A DNA stretch of 64,000 bases from Cryobacterium mannosilyticum (GTDB lineage: Bacteria > Actinomycetota > Actinomycetes > Actinomycetales > Microbacteriaceae): the NCBI RefSeq assembly GCF_004402705.1, contig NZ_SOFM01000011.1, positions 29,210 through 93,209 of the forward strand, read 5' to 3'. A program made the position numbers and the translations under genes. Below are positions 48,814 through 58,913 of this stretch, piece after piece; positions within the stretch are counted from its first letter, which is position 1, and every line of letters begins with the position of its first letter. The notes beneath the pieces are model-generated. The model was given only the letters and a program-made list of their open reading frames with translations. It was not told the origin of the DNA and did not search any database.

Positions 48814-51111
48814 TTGGAAACCTGGCCTGGAACTGCTTACCCGCTCGGCGCCACTTATGACGGGAGCGGAACGAACTTCGCCCTCTTCAGCGAGGCCGCC
48901 ACCAAGGTGGAACTCTGCCTGTTCGATGATGACGGCGGCGAAACACGCATCGACGTCATCGAGTCCAGCGCGTTCATCTGGCACTGCTACCTCCCGCTCG
49001 TGCAACCCGGCCAGCGCTACGGCTATCGGGTGCACGGCGACTACGACCCGGAGAACGGCCAGCGCGCCAACCCGAACAAGCTGCTGCTCGACCCGTACGC
49101 GAAGGCCACCTGCGGCACCATCGACTGGGACCCGTCGCTGTTCTCCTATGACTTCGGCGACCCCGATTCGCGCAACGACGACGACTCCGCATCGCACATG
49201 ATGCTGGGCGTCGTCGTCAACCCGTTCTTCGACTGGGTCGGCGACCGCCCGCTGCGCACGCCGTACAGCGAATCGCTGATCTACGAGGCCCACGTCAAGG
49301 GGCTCACCAAGTTGCAGGAGCTCGTGCCGGAGTCCCAGCGCGGCACCTACGCGGGCGTCGCGCATCCGTCGGTCATCGACCACCTGCAGAAGCTCGGCGT
49401 CACCGCCATCGAGCTGATGCCGGTGCACCAGTTCGTCAACGACGGCACCCTCGAGGAAAAGGGGCTGAACAACTACTGGGGCTACAACACCATCGGCTTC
49501 TTCTCCCCGCACAACGCGTACTCGTCGACCGGCGACCGCGGCCAGCAGGTGCAGGAGTTCAAGGGGATGGTGCGCAGCCTGCACGACGCCGGCATCGAGG
49601 TCATCCTCGACGTGGTCTACAACCACACCGCGGAGGGCAACCACCTCGGCCCGACCATTTCCTTCAAGGGCATCGACAACCAGGCCTACTACCGGCTGAT
49701 GGACGACGACAAGCGCTATTACATGGACTACACGGGCACCGGCAACACGCTCAACGTGCGGCATCCGCACTCCCTGCAGCTCATCATGGACTCGTTGCGG
49801 TACTGGGTGATCGAGATGCACGTCGACGGCTTCCGGTTCGACCTGGCCTCGGCGCTGGCCCGCGACCTCTACGACGTCGACAAGCTGTCCACCTTCTTCG
49901 AGCTCGTGCAGCAGGATCCGATCGTGTCCCAGGTCAAGCTCATCGCCGAACCGTGGGACGTCGGCCCCGGCGGCTACCAGGTCGGCAACTTCCCGGCCCA
50001 GTGGACGGAATGGAACGGGCAGTACCGCGACACCGTTCGCGACTTCTGGCGCGGCGAGCCGTCGACGCTGGGTGAGTTCGCCTCGCGGATCACCGGCTCG
50101 GCGGACCTCTACGAGCACTCCGGCCGCCGGCCGGTGGCGTCGATCAACTTCGTCACCGCACACGACGGGTTCACCCTGTCCGACCTCGTCTCCTACAACG
50201 AGAAGCACAACGACGCCAACGGCGAAGACAACAACGACGGAGAGTCCCACAACCGGTCCTGGAACATGGGTGCGGAAGGGCCGACCGACGACCCCGGGAT
50301 CCGCTCCCTGCGGGCCAGGCAGCACCGCAACTTCCTCGCGACCATGCTCCTCTCCCAGGGCGTGCCGATGATCCTGCACGGGGATGAACTGGGCCGCACC
50401 CAGCAGGGCAACAACAACACCTACGCGCAGGACTCCGAGCTGAGCTGGATCCACTGGGACGACGCCGACCACCCGCTGATCGAGTTCACGGCGGCCGTGT
50501 CGCGGCTCCGGAAGGATCATCCCACCTTCCGGCGGAGCCGGTTCTTCGACGGCCACCCCGGCAAGCGCGCCGAGGGCGGTTCCCTTCCCGACATCGTCTG
50601 GCTGAACAGCGACGGCCAGGAGATGCAGTCGCAGGACTGGGACGAGAACCGGGCCCGGACCGTGGGCATGTTCCTGAACGGACTCGGAATCCGGGAGCGG
50701 AACTCCCGCGGCGAGAACGTCACCGACGTCAACTTCCTCCTCATCTTCAACGCCGACCCCGACGACGTGGACTTCACGCTGCCGCCCGCGGAATACGCGC
50801 CGGCCTGGGAGATCGTGGTCGACACCGCGGGGGAGGGCGCCGACGCCGTGCCGCACGCCGCCGGTGCGGTGCAGACCGTGTCGTCCCGGTCGCTCGTGGT
50901 GCTGCGCGCCTACCAGCCGCCGGAAACCGCCCCCGACCATTCGGTCGCCGCCTCGCTCGCCGCCCTGGCCGGTTCGCCGATCCCGGCGGGCGTCCCTGCG
51001 GAAGCCGCCGTGCCGGATGCCGCCGCGCCGGATGCCGCACCGGCCGAGCCTGCCGCGAAGCCGGTGAAGAGAGTGCGGAAACCCCGCACCAAGCCGGAGG
51101 AAACCGCGTGA
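48814..51111 (+). CDS. glgX: Glycogen debranching enzyme GlgX
   Basis: About 765-residue GH13 isoamylase-type enzyme that cleaves alpha-1,6 branches of glycogen. An N-terminal CBM48 domain (WPGTAYPLGATYDGSGTNFALFS) is followed by the (beta/alpha)8 barrel. The catalytic Asp is in VDGFRFDLAS, Glu in IAEPWDVGPGG and the third acid in TAHDGFTLSD. The C terminus has an Ala/Pro-rich extension of about 70 residues. Family similarity starts at LETWPG, favouring TTG 48814, which follows GAGGAG with 4-nt spacing; a GTG at 48757 would add 19 residues. treY overlaps its stop by 4 nt, giving a glycogen-to-trehalose operon. Confidence 0.94.
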   Translation: METWPGTAYPLGATYDGSGTNFALFSEAATKVELCLFDDDGGETRIDVIESSAFIWHCYLPLVQPGQRYGYRVHGDYDPENGQRANPNKLLLDPYAKATCGTIDWDPSLFSYDFGDPDSRNDDDSASHMMLGVVVNPFFDWVGDRPLRTPYSESLIYEAHVKGLTKLQELVPESQRGTYAGVAHPSVIDHLQKLGVTAIELMPVHQFVNDGTLEEKGLNNYWGYNTIGFFSPHNAYSSTGDRGQQVQEFKGMVRSLHDAGIEVILDVVYNHTAEGNHLGPTISFKGIDNQAYYRLMDDDKRYYMDYTGTGNTLNVRHPHSLQLIMDSLRYWVIEMHVDGFRFDLASALARDLYDVDKLSTFFELVQQDPIVSQVKLIAEPWDVGPGGYQVGNFPAQWTEWNGQYRDTVRDFWRGEPSTLGEFASRITGSADLYEHSGRRPVASINFVTAHDGFTLSDLVSYNEKHNDANGEDNNDGESHNRSWNMGAEGPTDDPGIRSLRARQHRNFLATMLLSQGVPMILHGDELGRTQQGNNNTYAQDSELSWIHWDDADHPLIEFTAAVSRLRKDHPTFRRSRFFDGHPGKRAEGGSLPDIVWLNSDGQEMQSQDWDENRARTVGMFLNGLGIRERNSRGENVTDVNFLLIFNADPDDVDFTLPPAEYAPAWEIVVDTAGEGADAVPHAAGAVQTVSSRSLVVLRAYQPPETAPDHSVAASLAALAGSPIPAGVPAEAAVPDAAAPDAAPAEPAAKPVKRVRKPRTKPEETA

Positions 51112-53465
51112 GGATCCCGCTCTCGACCTACCGTCTCCAGATCACGGCCGACTTCGACCTGGATGCCGCCGCCGGCATCCTCGACTATGTCACGGCCCTC
51201 GGCGCGGACTGGCTCTACCTCTCTCCGCTGCTCACGGCCGAGGACGACTCCGACCACGGCTACGACGTCGTCGACCACTCCACGGTCGACCCGGTGCGCG
51301 GCGGGCCGGAGGCCCTTCTCCGCCTCGCGACCGCGGCGTCAGGCGCGGGGCGCGGAATCCTCGTCGACATCGTTCCCAACCACGTCGGGGTCGCCACACC
51401 GCGGCACAACGCGTGGTGGTGGGACCTGCTCGCGGGCGGCCGGGGCTCGCGCTTCGCCGAAGCATTCGACGTGGACTGGGAGGCCGGAGCCGGCCGCATC
51501 CTGCTCCCCGTTCTCGGCGAGGGTGCCGACGAGCTCGACCGGCTCGAGGTCGTCGGTGACGAGCTGCACTACTTCGACAACCGGTTCCCGCTCGCGCCCG
51601 GCAGCGCCGAGGACGAGGCGGATGCGCGCACCGTGCACTCCCGCCAGCATTACGAACTCGTCAGCTGGCGCCGCGCCGACACCGACCTGAACTACCGGCG
51701 TTTCTTCGCCGTCAACAGCCTGGCCGGGATCCGGGTCGAAGTGCCCTGGGTGTTCGAGGAATCGCACCGGGAGATCGTGCGCTGGGTGCGGGACGGGCTC
51801 GTGCACGGCCTGCGGGTCGACCACCCCGACGGCCTGGCCGATCCGGGCGGCTACCTCGACCGGCTGCGCGCGGCCACCGGGGGTATCTACGTGCTCGTCG
51901 AGAAGATCCTCGAGGGTGACGAACAGCTGCCGGCGAACTGGGCCACCAGCGGCACCACTGGCTACGACGCGCTGGGCGACTTCGACCGCGTCCTCGTCGA
52001 CCCGGCCGGGGAAGATGAACTCGACGCCCTCGAGACGCGCCTGCAGCGGGAAGCGGGACGCCTCGAGGACGCCGATGCGCTCGCCTGGGAGGAGCTGGTG
52101 CAAGCCGACAAGCGCACCATCGCCGACCGGACCCTGCGCGCCGAGGTGCTGCGACTGGCCAGACTGGTGCCGGAGATCTCCGACCTGGCCGACGCGATCG
52201 CCGAACTGCTCGCCTGCTTCCCGGTCTACCGCTCCTACCTCCCGGTCGGCATCGACCGGCTGCAGGCCGCCGCACGGTCGGCCGTTGCCCGCCGCCCCGA
52301 GCTGGCGTCGACGATCGACCTGCTGCTGCCCGTGCTCGGCGACCCGGGGCATCCCGCCGCCGTCAGGTTCCAGCAGACCTCCGGAATGGTGATGGCCAAG
52401 GGCGTCGAAGACACCGCCTACTACCGGTACAGCCGGCTGACCTCGCTCAACGAGGTCGGCGCCGACCCGTCGGAATTCACGATCGACCCGGCCGAATTCC
52501 ACCGCCGCCAGCAACTGCGGCAGGCCACCATGCCCGGCTCGATGACCACGCTCGCCACCCACGACACCAAACGCGGCGAAGACGTGCGGGCCAGGATCAC
52601 CGTGCTCGCCGAGGTCCCCGCCGAATGGGCGACAACCCTGGACTCGCTCCGCGAGGCGGCGCCGCTCGGCGACGCCCCGTTCGAGAACCTGCTCTGGCAG
52701 GCCGTGATCGGCGCCTGGCCGGCCAGCCCTGAACGTCTCGGCGCCTACGCGGAGAAGGCCGCGCGGGAGGCCGGAACCGCGACCACCTGGACCGACCGGA
52801 ACGATGCCTTCGAAACGGCGCTGCGTGACCTCGCCGCCGCGACGACCGGGAACGAGTCCGTCGCCGGCACGATCACCGGGTTCGTCGACCGGGTGCGGCA
52901 CGCAGGCTGGAGCAACTCCCTCGCCGCGAAGCTCGTGCAGCTCACCACCACCGGCGTGCCCGACGTGTACCAGGGCAGCGAACTGTGGGAGACCTCCCTG
53001 GTCGACCCCGACAACCGCCGCCCCGTCGACTACGCGCTCCGGCGCGACTACCTGGCCCGGATCGACGACGGATGGCTGCCGGAGGTCGACGAGAGCGGTG
53101 CGGCCAAACTGCTGGTCACCAGCCGTGCCCTGCGACTGCGCCGCGACGAGCCGGGCCGGTTCTTCCGCTACGCGCCGGTCCCGGCCTTCGGGGCACGGGC
53201 CGGGCATGTGATCGCATTCGACCGCGGCGAGGCCGTCACCGTCGCGACCCGGCTCCCGCTCGGCCTGGCCGACGCGGGCGGGTGGGAGGACACGACCATC
53301 GTGCTCGCCGGCCGCCCGGTCGTCGACCTTCTCACCGGCATCCGTTTCGACGGCGGGTCGATCAGGCTGGCCGACCTGCTGACGCGCTACCCGGTGGCGC
53401 TGCTCGTGACCGAGGACGCCGCCGACCGGCGCGAAGCGACGAAAGGCGGCCGACATGCCCGGTGA
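51108..53465 (+). CDS. treY: Maltooligosyltrehalose synthase
   Basis: 785-residue GH13 enzyme that converts the reducing-end alpha-1,4 bond of a maltooligosaccharide to an alpha,alpha-1,1 bond. N terminus RIPLSTYRLQITADFDLDAAA; barrel motifs DIVPNHVGV, GLRVDHPDGLADP (nucleophile Asp), YVLVEKILEGDE (acid/base Glu) and ATHDTKRGED (third Asp). The start is GTG 51108, in a 4-nt overlap with the glgX stop. treZ overlaps its end by 11 nt. Confidence 0.96.
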   Translation: MRIPLSTYRLQITADFDLDAAAGILDYVTALGADWLYLSPLLTAEDDSDHGYDVVDHSTVDPVRGGPEALLRLATAASGAGRGILVDIVPNHVGVATPRHNAWWWDLLAGGRGSRFAEAFDVDWEAGAGRILLPVLGEGADELDRLEVVGDELHYFDNRFPLAPGSAEDEADARTVHSRQHYELVSWRRADTDLNYRRFFAVNSLAGIRVEVPWVFEESHREIVRWVRDGLVHGLRVDHPDGLADPGGYLDRLRAATGGIYVLVEKILEGDEQLPANWATSGTTGYDALGDFDRVLVDPAGEDELDALETRLQREAGRLEDADALAWEELVQADKRTIADRTLRAEVLRLARLVPEISDLADAIAELLACFPVYRSYLPVGIDRLQAAARSAVARRPELASTIDLLLPVLGDPGHPAAVRFQQTSGMVMAKGVEDTAYYRYSRLTSLNEVGADPSEFTIDPAEFHRRQQLRQATMPGSMTTLATHDTKRGEDVRARITVLAEVPAEWATTLDSLREAAPLGDAPFENLLWQAVIGAWPASPERLGAYAEKAAREAGTATTWTDRNDAFETALRDLAAATTGNESVAGTITGFVDRVRHAGWSNSLAAKLVQLTTTGVPDVYQGSELWETSLVDPDNRRPVDYALRRDYLARIDDGWLPEVDESGAAKLLVTSRALRLRRDEPGRFFRYAPVPAFGARAGHVIAFDRGEAVTVATRLPLGLADAGGWEDTTIVLAGRPVVDLLTGIRFDGGSIRLADLLTRYPVALLVTEDAADRREATKGGRHAR

Positions 53466-55275
53466 ACCCTTCGAGGACAGGGCGCCGCTGGAGGACAGTG
53501 AGTCCTTCGAGATCTGGGCTCCGGCCGCGGCCACGGTGGAGCTGGTGCTCGCCGGCGCCACACTGCCGATGACCCGGGCCGGCGACGGCTGGTGGCGGGC
53601 CCCACGGCCTGGAGCCTCCGGCCCGCTCGACTACGGCTTCCGGGTCGACGGCGAGGGCCCGTTCCCCGACCCTCGCTCGCGGCACCAGCCGAACGGGGTG
53701 CACGGCCTGTCCCGGACCGTGGATCACGGCGGGGCCTGGACCGACCAGGCCTGGACCGGCCGCCAGCTGGCCGGAAGCACCATCTACGAGCTGCACCTGG
53801 GCACATTCACCCCGGAGGGCACGCTCGACGCCGCGGCCGGGAAGCTGGCCCACCTCGCGTCGATCGGCGTGGACTTCGTCGAGCTGCTCCCCGTGAACGC
53901 GTTCAACGGCGCCCACAACTGGGGCTACGACGGCGTGCTCTGGTACGCGGTGCACGAGGGCTACGGCGGCCCGGCCGCCTACCGCCGCTTCGTCGACGCC
54001 TGCCACCGGGCCGGCATCGGCGTCATCCAGGACGTCGTCTACAACCACCTCGGGCCGAGCGGCAACTACCTGGGCAAGTTCGGGCCCTACCTCAGCGCCG
54101 CCGCCGGGAACACCTGGGGATCGTCACTCAACCTGGACGGCCCCGGCTCGGACGAGGTGCGCCGCTACATCATCGACAACGCCCTGATGTGGCTCGGCGA
54201 CTACCATGTCGACGGCCTGCGCCTGGACGCGGTGCACGCCCTGCACGACGAGCGGGCCACCCACCTGCTCGAGGAACTGGCCATCGAGGTCGATGCCCTC
54301 AGCGCGCACGTCGGCCGCCCGCTCAGCCTGGTCGCCGAATCCGACCTCAACGACCCGCGCCTGATCACCACCAGGGAGGCGGGCGGTTACGGGCTCACCG
54401 GGCAGTGGAGCGACGACTTCCACCATGCGGTGCACGTCGCCCTGACCGGCGAGACCACGGGCTACTACGCCGACTTCGAGCCGCTCGGTGCCCTCGCGAA
54501 GGTGCTCACCCACGGTTTCTTCCACGACGGCACCTTCTCCAGCTTCCGGGCACGCACCCACGGCCGCCCGATCGACACCGAGCGGATGCCGGCCTGGCGC
54601 CTCGTCGTCGCCAGCCAGAACCACGACCAGATCGGCAACCGCGCCATCGGCGACCGGCTCGGCGCCCAGCTGGACGCAGGCCAGCTCGCCATCGCGGCGA
54701 CCCTGACCCTGCTGGGCCCGTTCACGCCCATGCTCTTCATGGGGGAGGAGTGGGGTGCCCGCACACCGTGGCAGTTCTTCACCTCGCACCCGGAGCCAGA
54801 GCTCGGCGAGGCGACCAGGAAGGGCCGGATCAGCGAGTTCGCCCGGATGGGCTGGGACCCTGCCCTGGTGCCCGACCCCCAGGACCCGGAGACGTTCACC
54901 CGGTCCCGGCTCGACTGGACAGAGCCGGATGAACCAGACAACGCCCGCCTGCTGTCGTACTACCAGGCCCTGGCGGTTCTGCGCCGAGCCGTTCCCGGCT
55001 TCACGGACCCCCGCTTCGACCGGATCCAGGTGGAGGTGGACGAGCGGGAGCGCCGGCTCAGCCTGCGCCGCGGCGAGACGGAGATCGTGGTCAACCTGGG
55101 TTTGGAACCCTGCCGGGTCGCCACGACGGGCGGCCGGCCGGCCGCGTCGTTCGCCGCATCAGGAGACGCCGTCGTCGCGACGCACGAGGGCGGGCTGACC
55201 CTGGCCGGGCACGCCGTCGTCGTGTTCTGCGACCGGCCCGGAAGCGCGGCCCCGCTTCACCAGCGGGACCGATGA
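53455..55275 (+). CDS. treZ: Malto-oligosyltrehalose trehalohydrolase
   Basis: 606-residue GH13 enzyme that releases trehalose from maltooligosyltrehalose. An N-terminal beta-sandwich (FEIWAPAAATVELVLAG) precedes the barrel: VVYNHLGPSGNY, DGLRLDAVHAL (nucleophile Asp), LVAESDLND (Glu) and SQNHDQIGNRAIGD (third Asp). ATG 53455 lies inside the treY end. With GlgX and TreY it completes conversion of glycogen to trehalose, an osmotic and cold protectant. Confidence 0.96.
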   Translation: MPGEPFEDRAPLEDSESFEIWAPAAATVELVLAGATLPMTRAGDGWWRAPRPGASGPLDYGFRVDGEGPFPDPRSRHQPNGVHGLSRTVDHGGAWTDQAWTGRQLAGSTIYELHLGTFTPEGTLDAAAGKLAHLASIGVDFVELLPVNAFNGAHNWGYDGVLWYAVHEGYGGPAAYRRFVDACHRAGIGVIQDVVYNHLGPSGNYLGKFGPYLSAAAGNTWGSSLNLDGPGSDEVRRYIIDNALMWLGDYHVDGLRLDAVHALHDERATHLLEELAIEVDALSAHVGRPLSLVAESDLNDPRLITTREAGGYGLTGQWSDDFHHAVHVALTGETTGYYADFEPLGALAKVLTHGFFHDGTFSSFRARTHGRPIDTERMPAWRLVVASQNHDQIGNRAIGDRLGAQLDAGQLAIAATLTLLGPFTPMLFMGEEWGARTPWQFFTSHPEPELGEATRKGRISEFARMGWDPALVPDPQDPETFTRSRLDWTEPDEPDNARLLSYYQALAVLRRAVPGFTDPRFDRIQVEVDERERRLSLRRGETEIVVNLGLEPCRVATTGGRPAASFAASGDAVVATHEGGLTLAGHAVVVFCDRPGSAAPLHQRDR

Positions 55276-55814
55276 CCGCGATGAGCTCATTCCTGGCGCC
55301 GTCCACCCGGGCTGCCCTGGTGCGATTGGCCGAACTGAACGAGGACCAGGCTGCGCCGCCGCTTGAACGGGTGCGGGCCATCCGTCGCCTGGTCCACGAA
55401 CTCGAGGCCGACCCGGCCACCCTGGCCGGGGTGAGAGATGCCCTGCACGCCGGCGCCGGCTGGGACGAGATCGCCGACGCCGCCGGGTTGAAACCGGCGG
55501 CGGCCCGGTGGCGCTGGAGCGGCACCGACGTGGACATCGCGGCGCGGCTGGCCGCCGGCCGCAAGCGCGGCGCCCGGCCCAGCAGCGTGCCGACGGAGCT
55601 ACCCGGTTTGTCTGTCGCGCAGGCGGCGGCGACACTGGGAGTCACGGTGCAGGCCGTCTACCTGCAGGTGAGCCGGGGCAAACTGGCCAGCCGCACCGTG
55701 GAACTGCCGGACGGCCGCTCCTACAAACGGGTCTTCCTCGACGGAGCCCCGGACGACGCCTCGATTGAACTCCCCACCCGATCGCACATTGAAGATGGAG
55801 CAACAGATGACTGA
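55272..55814 (+). CDS. Protein with two putative helix-turn-helix segments, unknown function
   Basis: 180-residue protein overlapping the treZ stop by 4 nt. Two segments resemble DNA-binding helix-turn-helix units: AGWDEIADAAGLKPAAARWRWSG (about 63-85) and LSVAQAAATLGVTVQAVYLQVSRGKLASRTVELPDG (about 112-147), the latter like an excisionase/MerR-type wing helix. A basic linker (GRKRGARPSS) joins them. Position suggests co-transcription with the trehalose genes; a regulatory role is inferred only. The next gene overlaps its end by 8 nt. Confidence 0.75.
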   Translation: MTAMSSFLAPSTRAALVRLAELNEDQAAPPLERVRAIRRLVHELEADPATLAGVRDALHAGAGWDEIADAAGLKPAAARWRWSGTDVDIAARLAAGRKRGARPSSVPTELPGLSVAQAAATLGVTVQAVYLQVSRGKLASRTVELPDGRSYKRVFLDGAPDDASIELPTRSHIEDGATDD

Positions 55815-56304
55815 CCTGCCCACGAACCAGGACGACCGGACCGCGGTGATGCCCACCTTCGACGGCGCCGCATCGGTCCCTGCTCCGGCCGCGCCGACCG
55901 CCGCCGCCGTGCACACCATCGCACACTCGAACACCGCCCAGCGCACGGCCCTCGTCGTGCTCGTCGGCATCGGCGCGCTCGCTCTGGCCTTCATCGTGAT
56001 GATCCTCGTCGGGGTGTCCAGCGAGAGCATCAACGCCCTCGCCGTGTTCGCGACGCCGATCGCGTCGATGGTCGCCGCGTACTACGGGATCACCCTGAGC
56101 ATCCAGCAGGTCAAGAACGAGCGCGCCGAGAAGGAGAAGGCGATCGCGCGGGCGGATGCCGCGGACGCCGGCAGCCGGGAGACCGAGGTCTGGGCGGCGC
56201 AGATGGAATCAGGGCTGCGCGTGGCGATGGCCAAGCTCGCCGCCGCGGGCGTCGGCACCGACGAGGTCACGAAGGCGGCGGGCACGCCCGACGGCTTCTT
56301 CTGA
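55807..56304 (+). CDS. Small membrane protein with charged C-terminal helix
   Basis: 165-residue protein: a Pro/Ala/Thr-rich N terminus, two membrane segments (ALVVLVGIGALALAFIVMILVGV; ALAVFATPIASMVAAYYGITL), then a charged, probably coiled-coil tail (QQVKNERAEKEKAIARADAADAGSRETEVWAAQMESGLRVAMAKL). Family unknown. ATG 55807 has TGGAG 6 nt upstream; ATG 55795 is an alternative. It is the last gene of the treZ-linked run. Confidence 0.78.
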   Translation: MTDLPTNQDDRTAVMPTFDGAASVPAPAAPTAAAVHTIAHSNTAQRTALVVLVGIGALALAFIVMILVGVSSESINALAVFATPIASMVAAYYGITLSIQQVKNERAEKEKAIARADAADAGSRETEVWAAQMESGLRVAMAKLAAAGVGTDEVTKAAGTPDGFF

Positions 56305-56313
56305 TCCGCCCCT

Positions 56314-56354
56314 CCGTTCCCCGCTCCGTTCCATCGCTCTCGCGGCGGGAACGG
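56314..56354. terminator. Hairpin between convergent genes
   Basis: CCGTTCC (56314-56320) pairs with GGAACGG (56348-56354), extended by CCGC/GCGG with a bulge. It lies between the trehalose-region transcript and the LtrA-like gene. No T tract. Confidence 0.45.
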
Positions 56355-56376
56355 TCCGGGAACAGGACGGGGCAGG

Positions 56377-57609
56377 TCAGCCGGCGTCGGCATCGGTCGT
56401 GCCGGCCCGGAGCCGCACGATGGTCTCCCAGGCCGCGACGAGCATCAGGACGGCAGTGCACAGGCCGGCGAGGGCGAGCGGTGAGACCAGCCCGGCTGCG
56501 GCGAACGCGAGCGCCAGGAGGGCGATCCCGGCCAGGTGTGACGCCAGCACCTGCCGGGCGACGATCCAGCGGAACAGCTGGAGCCCGATGAGATAGACGA
56601 ATGGCCCGCCGGTGATCACCACGGCCGTCGACAGCCGCATCGGCTCGTCCGGATGCGCCAGGATCTCCTTGTCGGCAACACTGGTCAGCACGATGCCGGC
56701 GATGATGATCGCGTGCACGTAGGTGTAGGCGAGGCGTGCGATCCGGCCCGGCTCCGCCGACGCGGCGATCGCGCGGCTCCCGGCCCGCTCACCGTGGTCG
56801 AAGTACAGCCACCACATCATCACGCCACCGGTGAAGGCGAGGAGCAGGCCGAGGACCCCGGGAAGCGACGCGTCCTGGTCGACGAACGCGAAACCGCTGA
56901 CGAGGATGGATTCGCCCAGCGCGATGATCACGAACAGCGCGCTGCGCTCGGCGATGTGCGGGCCGGAGAGGTCCCAGTCGTCCAGACCCGACCGGCCGAG
57001 ACCCGGCAGCCGGAAACCGATGCTCGCCGAGACGTACTCGACCAGGAGCCCGGCGATCCACAGCGGGAGCCGGAATTCCAGCGGCAGCAGCGCCCCCATG
57101 ATCCAGAAGACGCCCGAGACCGAGAGCCAGACCAGGATGCGCAGGAAATTCCGGTAGAGCACCCGGTCGTGGCGCGCCAGCGCCAGTGCCATGAAGACCG
57201 TGCGCCCCAGCTGCAGCGCCACGTAGGCGAGGGCGAAGGTGAGGCCGCGGTCGCCGAACGACTCCCCGATCGACACGCTCAGGAGCAGGCCCACGAGCGA
57301 GAGCCCGATCACCACCAGGCGCACCGGCAACCGGGCCGGATCGAGCACGTTCGTCACCCAGGTCGTGTGCACCCACACCCACCAAAGCGCCAGCACCAGG
57401 GTCGCGGATTCGAGCGCGCCGACCCAGGACTGGTTCTCGTAGAGGAAGCGGGACAGCTGGGTGAGGGCGAACACGAAGACGAGGTCGAAGAACAACTCGA
57501 TGTAGGTGACCCGGTCGGTGCGCGGGTGGTCGGCGGGCCGGGCGAGATCGCGGCGGAGCCCGAGCGCGGGCGTGGACGGATGGGTCGCATCCTTCGGTCG
57601 GGCAGTCAC
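56377..57609 (-). CDS. ltrA: Low-temperature requirement protein A (LtrA) family membrane protein
   Basis: 410-residue polytopic membrane protein with about ten to twelve helices. The LtrA family signature is near the N terminus: VTYIELFFDLVFVFALTQLSRFL, later HIAERSALFVIIALGESIL and MMWWLYFDHGERA. LtrA was named in Listeria for growth at low temperature; its biochemical function is unknown. The start is a GTG at 57609, with minus-strand CACAAT (57621-57616) 6 nt upstream, so it may be leaderless. It is divergent from the paa operon. Confidence 0.92.
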   Translation of the reverse strand: MTARPKDATHPSTPALGLRRDLARPADHPRTDRVTYIELFFDLVFVFALTQLSRFLYENQSWVGALESATLVLALWWVWVHTTWVTNVLDPARLPVRLVVIGLSLVGLLLSVSIGESFGDRGLTFALAYVALQLGRTVFMALALARHDRVLYRNFLRILVWLSVSGVFWIMGALLPLEFRLPLWIAGLLVEYVSASIGFRLPGLGRSGLDDWDLSGPHIAERSALFVIIALGESILVSGFAFVDQDASLPGVLGLLLAFTGGVMMWWLYFDHGERAGSRAIAASAEPGRIARLAYTYVHAIIIAGIVLTSVADKEILAHPDEPMRLSTAVVITGGPFVYLIGLQLFRWIVARQVLASHLAGIALLALAFAAAGLVSPLALAGLCTAVLMLVAAWETIVRLRAGTTDADAG

Positions 57610-57615
57610 GACTCC

Positions 57616-57621
57616 ATTGTG
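57616..57621 (-). promoter_or_regulatory. -10-like element of a possible leaderless promoter (ltrA)
   Basis: Minus-strand CACAAT, 6 nt, GTG 57609. Confidence 0.35.
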
Positions 57622-57675
57622 CCCGACCTGCCCGACCGGAGGGTCGGTTGCCGCATCCGCTGTTTCTGTGTCATT

Positions 57676-57706
57676 CTTTACGGAACGAACGGTCAGTAAG
57701 TAATAC
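57676..57706 (+). promoter_or_regulatory. paa promoter overlapped by a PaaR-like operator
   Basis: Possible -35 TTTACG (57677-57682), 18-nt spacer, -10 TAATAC (57701-57706). On the minus strand, 57697-57676 reads ACTGACCG, TTCGTT, CCGTAAAG, matching about 13 of the 16 fixed positions of the actinobacterial PaaR motif (half-sites ACTNACCG and CGGTNAGT around a CG centre). A repressor here would block the promoter until phenylacetyl-CoA relieves it. Confidence 0.65.
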
Positions 57707-57728
57707 GGCGATCAAAGGTGATGAAGCC

Positions 57729-58913
<1,185 letters not shown>

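Noticed and set aside
47488..50940. 1150-codon minus-strand open frame opposite the LLM gene and glgX
   Set aside because: Spans two well-supported plus-strand genes and the gap between them; no motif and no ribosome-binding site.
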